Program-made: the position numbers and the translations under genes
Notes under the pieces: model-generated
What the model was told of the DNA's origin: nothing
Seen by the model: the letters and a program-made list of their open reading frames with translations, nothing else
The model's database searches: none
Part shown: positions 12,441 through 22,827 of the stretch, in pieces
Numbering within the stretch: the stretch's first letter is position 1
How the letters are laid out: every line of letters starts with the position of its first letter
Assembly: GCA_024734495.1 (NCBI GenBank)
Contig: JALMQS010000841.1
Span: forward strand, 1,994,749 to 2,058,748
Length of the DNA stretch: 64,000 bases
Source of the DNA: Forficula auricularia
Lineage: Eukaryota > Arthropoda > Insecta > Dermaptera > Forficulidae
Direction: 5' to 3'

Positions 12441-12657
12441 CTTGAAAAAGTAATAAAGAATTGCTGTAGATTAAGCTTGTGATGTTGAGAAAAAGAAATT
12501 TGTATCCACAATGGTGGTTGAAAGTCGTAAACATAAACATAAAATGTAGTATAGGTGATATTGTCTTCAGCTCCAAAAACATGATCAGTTTTGGATAAAC
12601 GCTTTTTATAAGATGTACAATTTACAGCGTCAACTAACGATTTTTCTTGACTATTAG
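12441..12657 (-). CDS. ATRN: Attractin exon: juxtamembrane region and start of the membrane helix
   Basis: A 217-bp exon (residues 918-988). It contains NITYTTFYVYVYDFQPPLWI, QISFSQHHKLNLQQFFITF, matching vertebrate NITFFVYVSNFTWPIKIQIA and FSQHSNFMDLVQFFVTF. The last residues begin the membrane helix. The acceptor is atatttccag at 12658-12660. Only 81 bp separate it from the next exon. A LINE fragment in the opposite orientation lies about 100 bp upstream in the adjoining intron. Confidence 0.9.
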
Positions 12658-12749
12658 CTGGAAATATTTATCAATAAATATAAAATTAATTAACATTATT
12701 AATAATTTATTAATGTATTTAAGAAATGATATTAAATTTGGTAAAAATG

Positions 12750-13685
12750 CAATTCTACTTTGTTACGCAGATGCCAGCACCCTACATAACGCCCCTACAT
12801 CGCATAAAAACCGTGCAGACATTGCCTCCTCAATTAACTTAGACTTATGCAGAATTAAAAACTGGGGATCCCAAAACTTAGTTAACTTCAATGCAGTGAA
12901 AACTCAGTGTTGCCTTATTTCTAGGCGCATCGATACCAGTCCCCCAAACATAACATTCGATTCTAACTCACTGAAATTAAGTGATAAAATTCCAATGCTA
13001 GGCGTAACTCTAGGGTCTGACCTTTCTTGGAATGACCATATCTCAACCACTGCTAAAGCTGCAGCGTGCAAGCTTGGTCTCCTATTTAGGTCTAGACGCT
13101 ATTATACTCCGAGTCAACTTCTTAGACTGTATAAAGCTCAAATTCGTCCCTGTCTCGAATATGGCTCTCATCTGTGTAGAGGGGCCTCCAAGCATTCTCT
13201 TGCCACACTGGATGCAATTCAGAAACGAGCAATTAAACTACAAGGAGACCCAGCCCTAACAAACCCACTCGATTCCCTGGCTCACCGAAGAACCGTTTCT
13301 GCCCTTTCCCTGTACCACAGATATTATCATGGTGTCTGTTCAGTAGAGCTGAAATCAATTATCCCCCCAAAAGCCCTCTTTGCTAGAAATACGCGGTTTT
13401 CGAAAGCTCAGCACCCCTTCACTGTCAAATTGGATACAAGCCGAAACAACGCTTTTATCCCTATGACCTCCAGAGACTGGAGCTCACTTCCAGTCACCGT
13501 CTTCCCCGCGACTTATAACCTTCAGCTGTTTAAGAGCCGCATTCATAGATACCTTCAACTCCTACCCAGTCCATAAATTCCCCTCTTCTTCTTTTCACGA
13601 TGGAGGGGCCAACCCAGGCCTTTAGGGGATGCACCTTTTTGGTGTATCTCTTTCTTAGATCAATATCAATAAAAAAAAATGAAAG
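12750..13685 (+). pseudogene. 5'-truncated jockey/CR1-like LINE reverse transcriptase
   Basis: An open frame on the plus strand, opposite to attractin, reads LCYADASTLHNAPTSHKNRA, MLGVTLGSDLSWNDHI, YKAQIRPCLEYGSHLCRGAS and DAIQKRAIKL, then a tail SRDWSSLPVTVFP. This is the end of a non-LTR reverse transcriptase (palm and thumb). The element is 5' truncated near the active site, and the second catalytic aspartate of the YADD box is replaced by alanine, so it is inactive. The stop is at about 13576. The 3' UTR contains cttttcacgatggaggggcc and ends in an A-rich tail near 13678. The nominal ORF start at 12647 runs into attractin exon DNA and is not meaningful. Confidence 0.85.
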
Positions 13686-13725
13686 AATAAAATTGCAAGG
13701 TAGAATTTTTCAAATAATAATATAC

Positions 13726-13890
13726 CTTGTTTGTATGTGATATTTATTTTGGCAGGAACACTGCAAGTGACACTAAAATCTGCATCAATATCCGGTTTAG
13801 GTGGACTATTTTTAAAATTTATTTTTGTAAAATGTCGATCCTCTCGTTTCGATAAATTAAATGTAAATTGATAATCAATAGTGAGATCAT
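13726..13890 (-). CDS. ATRN: Attractin exon: juxtamembrane beta-rich region, part 1
   Basis: A 165-bp exon (residues 863-916) starting DLTIDYQFTFNLSKREDRHF and continuing TKINF, DADFSVTCSVPAKINITYKQ. Vertebrate attractin has LLIDYQFTFSLSQEDDRYYT and NLNITW at the same place. The acceptor is a long T-run ending cag at 13891 and the donor is ACAAG|GTATAT. Confidence 0.9.
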
Positions 13891-13984
13891 CTGAAAAAAA
13901 AATATTTGAATTAAAATTAATTTATCTACTAACGAAAATGAATTTAGGTCGTATCAAAGATTTTATTAGATATGTTTATATTGC

Positions 13985-14080
13985 ATGTAGGAGGGTCAAG
14001 TCCCCTCGGGAGTCGAACCCAAGCACTAGTTTGCTTTCCGGGCAACTAGTCAAACCCTTGAAACCATCACCCTCCAAACA
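13985..14080 (-). repeat. tRNA-derived SINE-like fragment
   Basis: On the minus strand a B-box-like ggttcgactcc lies in a T-arm-like context (cttgggttcgactcccgagg) preceded by a decayed tRNA body. The same pattern occurs at 41105-41190 and, plus strand, at 36735-36815. Confidence 0.5.
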
Positions 14081-14461
14081 TGCAACATGTAAGGAAAGCC
14101 AAAAAATTTTACTCCATTCAATTCGATTAGAATAGAAAAAATTAGTGTTTAACTGAAATAAAGATTCAGCATCAGAATATCGCGGAGGCTATACAGTAGA
14201 ACCTCGTTTATCCCTACTAACTGGGACAAAAGGCAAATCGAAAATCCGGATAGTCCGGATATATGGATAATAAAAACAAAACAAAACAAATTATCAAATA
14301 AGCGAATTTGAATTTATTATGATAAAAAAAAAAAAAAAAAAAAAACATTTTATTTGCAACAAAATTTGCTCTGGAGAGAGAAGGACTGGTAGACTTTTAA
14401 TTGAAAGTAATGGAATGCAGCCCAGGGGTAGTGAGAAGAAAAAATAAACACATATCCAAAT

Positions 14462-14680
14462 AAGGTGTAATTTATTGGAATCCTTCCTCCTTTCCTTTCA
14501 AACCGAGGTTTCGGAGGATTCTTCCCTCCTTCTTCAGGGATTCAAGAGGTCCTTCCTTCATTGACCCCTTGAAACCCTGAAAATGGAGGGAAGAATCCTC
14601 CGAAACGTCTGTTTGAAAGGAAAGGAGGAAGGATTCCAATAAATTACACCTTATTTGGATATGTGTTTATTTTTTCTTTC
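14462..14680. repeat. Foldback element with hammerhead-like arms
   Basis: The arms are inverted copies (aaataaggtgtaatttattg and its complement near 14640). The left arm carries a minus-strand motif CTGAAGA, helix II GGAGG/CCTCC, GAAA at about 14498-14542. The right arm carries the same with a mutated first box (CTGAAAA) and GAAACGTC at 14577-14609. Confidence 0.6.
14498..14542 (-). ncRNA. Hammerhead-ribozyme-like motif
   Basis: Minus-strand CTGAAGA (14537-14531), a 5-bp helix II GGAGG/CCTCC, and GAAA (14512-14509). The next bases read CCTC where the sister copies have CGTC, so helix III is probably weakened. Confidence 0.5.
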
Positions 14681-15847
14681 TTCACTACGCCAGGGGATTA
14701 CTTTCAGTTAAAATTTCTACCAGTCCGTCTATCTCCAGAGAAAATTTCGTGCAAATAAATTTATCTAAATTATTCAATTTATTTTAATATTGCGACAAAA
14801 AAGACTTAAGATTTCTAGAGAAAATCTAAGATTGTCATCTATGAATTTTGTTATGAATAATTTTTATTGCCTGTTAGAAAGCTTGTATCTATAAATTTTA
14901 AGGAGATAGGTGTTGGTTCAAGGTGAAATATTTTTTAATAATAAAAATTAGGTAAAATTGCAAGGTGGGTTTCACATAAAATAACTTGTATCTTATAGTC
15001 TGCCTTACGTTCAACCGCTTTTAGTCGACTTTTACAACAAGCAGGAGATTCTGTGGACCTATTCTACCCCCGATTTACAGGGAAAGAGTTTTTTCTTTTT
15101 AAAATTCTTCTCTTTAAAAATTAAAAAGTTTCTAAAAAATTTTCAAAATTTTCCTTTCTTTATTTAAAATGTTTCACCAAGAACCCACACCATTCTCCCT
15201 TAACAAAAGTGAATTATTTTCTTTGTTCGACATAAAATATTTAATTTTGAGTTATATTAGAAAAAAAAAGAAATGTAGTAAAGTAATTAAATTTTAAAAT
15301 AGAAAAGATACTAGGACAAAAATTATATATATCTACTCTTATTAAACGAGCAAAAATTGTATATTTATTTATATATATATTTATTTATTTATATATTTGT
15401 ATCTTGGTTCTATTTTGAAAACGGCCCTACCGATTTTGATGAAACAAAATCTATTAACAAGTTTTGAGGATGAAAAAACGATCTGGCTAGGTCTGGACCT
15501 CATCAAAATTACATAGAATTGTTTAAAAAAATAGATAAGTTAAAAAAAAAAACTTTTCACACAATTATTATCTTTGTGAACATTTATTAAAATAAAAATG
15601 TCTACAAATCCGATCCGGATAATCCAGATGGCCGGATAAAGGAGGTTTTACTGTAAATGCAAAGAAATAAGTATCTATTTGAGAAAGAAAGATTGAATTT
15701 TTTCTCAAAATCAACTTGCGATATTTAAACAATTTATTAACGAAAATGAATTCAGGTCGTATCAAAGATTTTAATAGATATGTTTATTGAAGGAGACAAT
15801 AAAAGAGTGTGTCTTCTGCTGGAATTATAAATTTTATTTATTTATAA

Positions 15848-15888
15848 CGAGACTATAGTTTCGAGGGCTTTGCCCTCTTCATCAGTCT
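15848..15888 (-). ncRNA. Hammerhead-ribozyme-like motif
   Basis: Minus-strand AGA, CTGATGA (15885-15879), perfect helix II GAGGGC-AAA-GCCCTC, GAAA (15862-15859), then CTATAGTC, a self-complementary helix III ending in the GTC cleavage triplet, then TC pairing with GA. This is the best-formed helix II in the window. The next bases include the aggagacaataaaa repeat word. Confidence 0.68.
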
Positions 15889-16190
15889 ATTACAATGTAT
15901 TCACAGGAATTAATTTATGAATGAAAGTTTTACATTTTTCATGTGATATGTTTATATTGAAAAATCATTGATACTACCTAAATTCATTTTCGTTAATAAA
16001 TGAATTAAATATCGCAAGTTGATTTTGAGAAAATATTCAATCTTTCTTTCTCAAATAAGATACTCATTTCTTTGCATAAAATTAATGTGTTTAAATGAGA
16101 AATTGAATAAGGACAATTTTATCAATGATCTTAGTAGATTATTATGAATATATTATAGGCGAAACCTTCTGACATCTAATATATACATAA

Positions 16191-16592
16191 TCCTATACTA
16201 CTAAAGCGCATTTGTGCCTGCCTTTGCATGTATGTATATACCTATATCCGTCCCCCAACAAAAACAGTCGTCATGGTTACCAATTTAAATGAAATTATCT
16301 CTCTATATATATAAAGTTAAGGTTTTGTCTATACATTGGGGTGGTGGTGTGGGTGGGGGTGCTGGGTGAGTTTCGGGGAGGGGGAGGCAATTTCGAGAGG
16401 TGGGGGTCCAGGGATCGTCATGGTTACCAATTTAAATGAAATTATCTATATATATATATATATAATTAAGGTTTTGTCTGTACATTGGGGTGGTGGGGTG
16501 GGTGGGAGTGCTGAGTGGGTTTCGGGGTGGGGGTCCAGGGGGCAAGCCCCCTGGCTAGCAAGAGGGTCGCCGAAGGCGGGCCTTGCAGCTAG
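16191..16592 (+). mobile_element. Non-autonomous Helitron
   Basis: It begins TCCTATACTACTAAAGCG after an A and ends in CTAG before a T. A short hairpin (cgccgaaggcg) lies about 10 bases before the CTAG. TC start, 3' hairpin, CTRR end and A/T insertion are Helitron hallmarks. Inside are two tandem G-rich units sharing ggttttgtctrtacattggg. A related 3' end lies at 17729-17950 and a decayed one near 44160-44205. Confidence 0.75.
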
Positions 16593-16764
16593 TAATCTAC
16601 TAAGATCTTTGATAAATTTGTCCTTATTCAATTTCTCATTTAATTAAAATACAGGTATGAACCCTGAAGTTGTTCTTTTTGAAAAAAAATCCATCTATTT
16701 TTAAAAATTAGACATTCATATTATTCATATTAAAATTAATTTGATTAAATAAGTATTTACTTAC

Positions 16765-16914
16765 AAAAACAAGACCCATGATTAGTAGGATCGCCTTGAT
16801 AATGATTATTAGTATCACATCGTTCGCAGTGATCGCCTGTCATTCCTTTTGTAGTACAATAACATCTTCCTGTTTCTGGAACGCATTCTGTGGCCTGTTC
16901 ATTACATTCACAAG
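16765..16914 (-). CDS. ATRN: Attractin exon: second laminin-type EGF module
   Basis: A 150-bp exon (residues 813-861): CECNEQATECVPETGRCYC, TTKGMTGDHCERCDTNNHYQ then GDPTNHGSCF. Vertebrate attractin has CKCNGHASLCNTNTGKCFC, TTKGVKGDECQLC and YQGNPLRGTC. The donor is TTTT|GTAAGT and the tyrosine codon is completed in the next exon. Confidence 0.93.
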
Positions 16915-17389
16915 CTGAAAATAAATTAAAATTAAAATAGACATGGAATTCGATTAATTACTAGAATAGTCATATAGCAAACAATGAGAAAAAGATAAGG
17001 ATGGGAGTGAAAAATTTTAGGGCTAACATTTGACTACACTCCAAATCCTGATAATTTTAGTCCGACTTTCCTTCCTTCAAAATTAAATACTAAGATATTT
17101 TATGGTGAGTGTAATAAATAATATAAACTAGACTGGTCGTTAAAAACTAAATTTTTTCCGACGCCCTCGAAAAAGCTTCCTTTTAATGAAAATAAGCTGA
17201 CGTGTTCTGATGTGGCCATCCACTTGACTTTACCATACAACCTGGCCCTTTACTTATATTTAATATTTAATAAAATTATTTATAATCATGTAGGGGAAGA
17301 GGGTTAGTTTTTGCTTTTTAGACTTCTGGGAATCCACTGATTATGTATTAGGTATACCAGTATGAGGTGAGCGTTTTTTTTTGTGAAAA

Positions 17390-17728
17390 TGAAACACTAA
17401 TTTTTAATGGGAAAATAAAAAAATTTTATTCAAAGTATTAACCATTGCTTTCTACACATTTTGACTACCTTTCTGGCAATTTGTGGATACCACGACAATA
17501 GAAATATTCGTCTTTTGAATTATACCAATCAGACTCCCAATTTTCGACTTCTTCGTAGGAATCGAAGTGCTGCTCAACCAATGCGTGTCCCATCGATGAA
17601 AACAAATGGTAGTCGGAAGGGGCCAAGCCTGGTGAATACGGCGGGTGGGGTAGCAGCTCCCAGCCAAGTGTTTTGATTGTATCCTGAACCGGTTTTGCTT
17701 TGTGTGCAGGCGCATTGTCGTGTAACAA
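17390..17728 (-). pseudogene. mariner transposase, 3' fragment
   Basis: The minus-strand frame reads LHDNAPAHKA, then ELLPHPPYSPGLAPSDYHLF and, after more, IHKLPER. The HDN and PSD aspartates are separated by 34 residues, as in DD34D mariners. The frame stops right after LPER where intact mariners continue. The N-terminal half, including the first catalytic aspartate, is missing: at 17729 the DNA changes to a Helitron 3' end. The terminal region near 17390 (ttagtgtttcattttcac on the minus strand) is probably the inverted repeat. Confidence 0.85.
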
Positions 17729-17950
17729 AATGGGTTGTAGGTCCGAGGTGGGTGGGGGACGGGATGGAGTTTTGGGGTGGTGGTTTGGGGGCGGTGTTTG
17801 GGAACGGGTGCGGGGGGTAGGGTTTCTGGGTGTGTTTCGGGGGTGTGATGGGTGGGAGTTGAGTGTGAGGGTGGGGTTAGTGGGTTGGGGGTCCAGGGGG
17901 CGTGCCCCCTGGCTAGCAAGAGGGCCGCCAAAGGCGGGCCTTGCAGCTAG
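17729..17950 (+). mobile_element. Helitron 3' end fragment
   Basis: A G-rich plus-strand block ends in ccgccaaaggcgg, then ttgcagCTAG followed by T, the same 3' end as the element finishing at 16592. It abuts the truncated mariner. Open frames through it on both strands are low-complexity and not genes. Confidence 0.65.
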
Positions 17951-18657
17951 TTGTTAATAATATCCATATATCAAAAAATTATTATTATTATTTATATTAT
18001 TTAATGAGAAATTTCCAAAAAACCATGATTTTACCAAAAAATGAACTTAGATCGTCTTGCGGCACGTGTTGTATTTAATAAAAAAAAAATTTACCTCGCG
18101 TTTTTTCATCAAAAGTAAGCTTTATAGGGGACGTGGGAAAAAATTTAATTTTTAACGACCAGTCTAATATATGTGCGTAGCCACTTATGGTCAGGGGAGA
18201 GTAGCCTCCCGCCTAGACGCAAACTGATTCTTAAAAACTTTAATTTAAATAAAAAATCGGGTATGTGAATCCATAAGAAATAACAGATAGAATATTTCTA
18301 AATACATCTTTTTTTGTATATAATACTGAAAAACTCCAACAAGAGTAGAAAAGGAAGCGCAAAGAAGTCGCCTATAGAAATTTAAGAAAGCATATGGGAG
18401 AATATGTTACATATTTTTGTTTTTTAAAATCATATTTATTAATTGAAAAGTTTTTGTTTTGCCGAGAGTAGCAGAGTTGTTGATTCACAAAGAGAAACAA
18501 AGAGGTTGTCCTCTGCTTGATGCAAATAAACATATACACATATATATCAAGATGATATATACTACTAGTTCCTAGCCTTCCAGCAGTGACGAAAGAACAC
18601 CAAGTTTTCAATATCCATATGATATTGACTCCATGAAAAACATTTATAATTGAAGAA

Positions 18658-18698
18658 AGACTGATGATGAAGACCAAGTCTTCGAAACTATAGTCTCA
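18658..18698 (+). ncRNA. Hammerhead-ribozyme-like motif
   Basis: AGA, CTGATGA (18661-18667), helix II GAAGAC-CAA-GTCTTC, GAAA (18684-18687), CTATAGTC and TC. Same family as 15848 and 50342. The element arms around it (18450-18540 and 18720-18800) are inverted copies of gaggacaacctctttgtttc. Confidence 0.66.
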
Positions 18699-19039
18699 AA
18701 CAAATAAATAATATATATATATACAGATATATCATCTTGATATATATGTGTATATGTTTATTTGCATCAAGCAGAGGACAACCTCTTTGTTTCTCATATT
18801 TATTAAGCCAGAAAAAATTAAAATTGCATTTTAGCTTGAAATTTTTTTTTTTTAATTACCTATCAAGTCAAAATATTATTATTTTTTTTTAATATTGTAT
18901 TTATTCATTTTATCTAAAAATTATCAAGTGCCCGGGTTTTTTTTGATGTTGAGTGTTTATATTTACAAGTCTAATAAAAATGGATGATCGATGAAAAGCA
19001 GTCAGTGAGAGTTGAGGTATTTTATATCAATATACTTAC

Positions 19040-19183
19040 GACTACATTTTCCGCCATTAATTGGATTTCCAAAGTGACCAGGTTGGCACATATCACATTT
19101 AGCTCCGCGAGTTTTATTCCAGCATGGTTGCTCACAGGCATTCGTGCCATTGACACATCGCTGATGACCATTACATTGACAAG
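19040..19183 (-). CDS. ATRN: Attractin exon: first laminin-type EGF module
   Basis: A 144-bp exon (residues 765-811): CQCNGHQRCVNGTNAC, CDMCQPGHFGNPINGGKC. The C-x-C-N-G-H start and the C-x-x-C-x-x-G-x-x-G-x-P ending are the laminin EGF signature, and the vertebrate protein has CQCNGHSKCIN and CETCISGFYGDPTNGGKC. Both borders are split codons in agreeing phase; the donor is AGTC|GTAAGT. Confidence 0.93.
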
Positions 19184-19262
19184 CTAGAAATAGAAATAAT
19201 AAAAAAATAGATTTTCTTTCTCGATTTAGAGAAAATTAGCATTTTAGAAATAACGATTTTAC

Positions 19263-19445
19263 TTGGGCAGGAGGTGAAATACCAGAGATCGCCAGGACAT
19301 CGATGTTCACTACGAGGGTCAGGGCCCATATTACCTCCAGGCATGCAAGAGCCTTTGCCAGTGCCAGTTCCATCGTCACACCAGCCGCAGGCGGGGTCGT
19401 CACTGCATTCAGCGCAGCTCACATAATAAGTGCATGAAGATTTAC
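19263..19445 (-). CDS. ATRN: Attractin exon: PSI-type module CGWC
   Basis: A 183-bp exon (residues 704-763): KSSCTYYVSCAECSDDPACG then WCDD, TGKGSCMPGG, and a final WYFTSCP. Vertebrate attractin has CTCSHCLEQPGCGWC, TGKGKCIEG and FIHCP, so order and spacing agree. The donor is CCAA|GTAAAA (moderate) and the acceptor is tcccttag. Confidence 0.92.
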
Positions 19446-20454
19446 CTAAGGGAATAATAAAATAAAAATAAATAAACTGCAACGAATCGTTGCATACACT
19501 TTATCCAATGTATTATCATATTCAAGGATAAAGTACTTTAAAATATAATTTTACAAAATACTTTACATGACCTTTTTTGTTGTCCCCAAGGTACATAATT
19601 AGGATATTAAATTTCATCAAAATTGGTTAAGTCATTTTCAAGATATTTAGAAAAAACTAAAAATGTACTGAAATAAAGTACTAATGTTTGTGGGCCGCTA
19701 TGTACCAAAAACTAATCAGCGCTTCATTTTGTTAAAAGAATGGTAGGTTTTCAATTTCATTTCAATCGGTGCAACGGTGACCATAAAATCGGTGGAACCA
19801 TAAAACTGATGTCTTTTAGAGACCGGATTCCTATGAAATTGCATATTTTGTTTGCAGCCACGTACGACCCAGGAGATCAATTATCTATACGAATCATGCA
19901 TCTAGGATATTGTGGGTTAAATTTTATACTGCATATTTTTGCATATTTGAAGGATATTGCATAAAATTGCATATTTCACGCCAAATACAGAGGTTTTAAA
20001 AGTAATTTTTAGGAGAAAGAATAAAAAAAATATTAAATAAAACAGGAGGACACTAATTTAAATTCAAAAAAAACTGAAATAGGCGTCAATGACACGAATT
20101 GTAGTGTTAAATCAATTTTAAGTAAGTGACCGTAGACATAATAACCTGAAGATAATTTAGAAAAATAGTTGTAAACATAAATTATTCACAATTACAATCA
20201 AATTTTAATTATTTTTGAGATCCTTTGTTAATTATTTCTTTATTTTCTAATGGCCGTCGGGAACTATAGCCCATTTTGGCCATTGAGTGTTCGTGTGTTT
20301 TTATGTGGAAGTGTGTGTAAATTATTGTAGGGATCAGATTATAGCCCGTCAAATATTTGAATTATTTTATTAGTTTATTATTTGTATGCCAATAAGAAAA
20401 GCTTGTTAATATAAAAAATAAAAGCAACACAATAGTGTCTGTGAAATAAAACTA

Positions 20455-20582
20455 ACCCCCACCCAGAATGGTGTGGGTTCTTAGCGAAACATTTTAAATA
20501 AAGTAAAGAAAATTTTGAAAAATTTTAAGAAACTTTTGAAAATTTTAAATATAAAAATTACTAGGTAGGTTTCACAAAAATA
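20455..20582. repeat. Interspersed repeat end, gtgaaac/aaggtaggtttcaca family
   Basis: The block from agaatggtgtgggttcttag to actaggtaggtttcacaaa matches the ends of the foldback at 3838-4230 and the fragment at 14950-15190, without its hammerhead centre. The stretch 19480-20450 has no gene; part of it (19680-19740) recurs near 46140. Confidence 0.5.
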
Positions 20583-20623
20583 GATTATTAATCTCTTGAG
20601 CATGTTTTATCTTTTATATATAC

Positions 20624-20963
20624 CTGAAGCGGGACTCCGGCATCTGCTCTGGTTAATCGTCCACTCCCTGCATTGTCCATAAGGAAAAGATGTAGTGTAT
20701 GCATTTTTATCGATGCAACGACCCTCATTCTGACACCAAATACAATCATGCATTGTACAATTTTGGCAATTTGTCATTAAAGAACAGCTGATATTGCATG
20801 GTAAAGGATCTGCAGCAGCAGTTACGTTTCCTAATAATCTACAACTTGGCTCAACATCCCAGTAGCAAAAAGGATGTGCAAAACAAGCATGACAGGAAGA
20901 TTGTTGTTCACAAATCAGTCGGGGTGATGATGGACATTCTTCCAATCGTTTTACTACCTTAGG
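20624..20963 (-). CDS. ATRN: Attractin exon: fused PSI modules, no lectin domain
   Basis: A 340-bp exon (residues 590-702, phase 0 start). It contains CEQQSSCHACFAHPFCYW, CSLMTNCQNCTMHDCIWC and CIDKNAYTTSFPYGQCREW. Vertebrate attractin has the last of these as CVDSNAYVASFPFGQCMEW. In vertebrates a C-type lectin domain lies between the first and second of these cysteine modules; here one uninterrupted exon runs straight through with only about 18 residues between them. The acceptor is a strong polypyrimidine ttttttttcag and the donor is TCAG|GTATAT. Confidence 0.92.
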
Positions 20964-21194
20964 CTGAAAAAAAATAGAGATAATTAACAGAAGTAATATA
21001 AATGAAAGCAATAATTTAATAATTATATGTTTTTCTAAGTGGTACTTTAATAGTAAAAAAATGTATAATATTTTTGTGAATTGATTATATACAGTAAGCT
21101 GCAAAAAAATCGAACCTCCAATAAAAACTTTATTAAATAGTAAATCATTTTTAATTTTTTTACAAATAACCATACATTTACTGAAAAACAGCTT

Positions 21195-21305
21195 GGTTTA
21201 GTTTAGTAGTTCGGCTATTGGTTGTAGGTTGTAGCCATCTTCAGAGCGGAAATTTGTCAATATGAAGATGGCTACAACCAATAGCCGGAACGTTAGCGGG
21301 AGTTC
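21195..21305. repeat. Small foldback with decayed hammerhead-like arms
   Basis: The arms ctattggttgtaggttgtag and its inverse at 21265-21290 each include CTGAAGA- or ATGAAGA-like boxes with long helix II (ggcta/tagcc), but GAAC or GGAAC replaces GAAA, so activity is unlikely. Confidence 0.4.
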
Positions 21306-21574
21306 ATAAATAAAAAATAAATAAATAAAAGCTGCACGTCTCTTATTTTAACCCCTTCATAAATTAATACAACTACAGTTATAAAGAATTCCTAAAATAA
21401 ATACACCTGCACTTGAAGAAATAGCCAAAAAATGCATTTCCAGCATGCCACAGCGCATACAAAATGTGGTTGCTCGAAAGGGAGGATTCACTAAATAATG
21501 AATTTGTATTTTGAATTGTATTTGTATTGTCTTAAGCTAATTAACCTATAAAGATAAGAATTGAAACGATATTA

Positions 21575-21775
21575 TGAGTTTAATAGTAAGCTAAACACTT
21601 AAAAACATGTAAAAAAACTTGAAAGATATAATTTTTCAAATGAATATAATAATTTATTATAATTAATATAAACTGTACTCTCTGGAGCAAAAAATAACGC
21701 ATAAAGTGGTATAATTTCCATATATCTATAGAGTATGGAGTATGAGATATATGCCATTATTATTAAAAATATTAC
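21575..21775. repeat. Diverged copy of the 234-bp tandem unit
   Basis: It shares gagtttaatagtaagctaaa, aacgcataaagtgg and tataatttccatatatctat with the array at 22828-24001 but is more diverged and lacks the exon-derived part. It is cut at its right end by the mariner-like element. Confidence 0.75.
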
Positions 21776-22800
21776 TCCCTCTGTCCGAAAATATGGTATA
21801 CATTTGAAAGAAAATCTTAGATTATCTCGAGTTTCGAAAGCAACTGGCAATACTCATTATATTGTTATTGTTCACATTGATAACTAAATATCTTAACATA
21901 TTTGACAGGCGTTGATTTTGAGTTAACCAGGGAATTTGAAGACCAAAGTTTAGTATTTTTAAGAAAAATAAAATAATCACCGCTGTAATTTCAAAATGGA
22001 AAATTTTAACTCAAATAACGTGAATTTACAAAGAAGAGATGCCAAATTGAAGCAATTGACTTATGAACAACGTTATGGTATCTTGCAACAGCTATTACAG
22101 TATTTGAAGAACAAAGAAAAATTAGAACACGGTGGTATTAATAAAAATTGATGGAATGTGTTCAAGATGCATTTAATAAACTAGAGAGAAATATCTACTC
22201 TTGATAAAGTTTTTATAACATTACAAACGCGTATGGAATCAATTATGTTGAAAGGAGGGGGAAATCTCTCATATAGGTAAATAAGGTAAAACTTCATCGT
22301 GAAGGTCGATTAGCTGAAAAGTAGGTATACAGGGTATTTCAGGAGGAATAGTAAATATTTTAGGAGGTGGTAGTATAGACGAATTGCAATAAAAAAATGC
22401 CATATAACATGTGTCCAATTTTTATTGAGTACAGAGATACAGCTGAGTTCAATGTATTTTCGTTTCGTGTATTGGTACACCGGTTGCTATTGGCGTATTT
22501 ATCGAATGTCAGCAGTAGAGTGTTGATGTTCCAGTTGTGAAGTTGTGCTTTAGTTTTTGAAGTTTACATTGTGATTTGTTGGCCAAGTCTACTATACTGT
22601 AGCGTTTAAACATGGCGCGCGTATTTATTTATACATGCTGAGTATGCCAATATTGGGTTACATACAAACAGCTGTATCTCTGTACTCAATAAAAATTGGA
22701 CACATGTTATATGGCATTTTTTATTGCAATTCGTCTATACTACCACCTCCTAAAATATTTACTATTTCTCCTGAAACACCTTGTATATATATTCTGAAGA
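21776..22800 (+). pseudogene. Plant-type mariner-like element relic (Stowaway-like end)
   Basis: After TA at 21774-21775 the DNA begins ctccctctgtccgaaaatat, the Stowaway/plant-mariner end word. An ATG at 21996 opens a 51-residue frame with QLTYEQRYGILQQLLQYLKN, the N-terminal helix-turn-helix region of plant and oomycete mariners. After frame breaks, 22200-22290 reads TLDKVFITLQTRMESIM then KGGGN, matching the conserved VFLTLQ..M segment before the catalytic core. The catalytic core is gone, and a separate inverted-repeat element is inserted at 22328. The right end was not recognised. Confidence 0.6.
22328..22789. mobile_element. Foldback MITE with tacagggtgtttcag ends
   Basis: The two ends are inverted copies of over 100 bp (tacagggtatttcaggagga on the left, tcctgaaacaccttgtata on the right) around a 230-bp centre. 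Both arms share gtagtatagacgaattgcaa. It is probably a Tc1/mariner-type MITE with TA target. The open frame crossing its right arm is not a gene. Confidence 0.7.
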
Positions 22801-22827
22801 AGCGGTCAACAAAGCGCTAAATTTATT

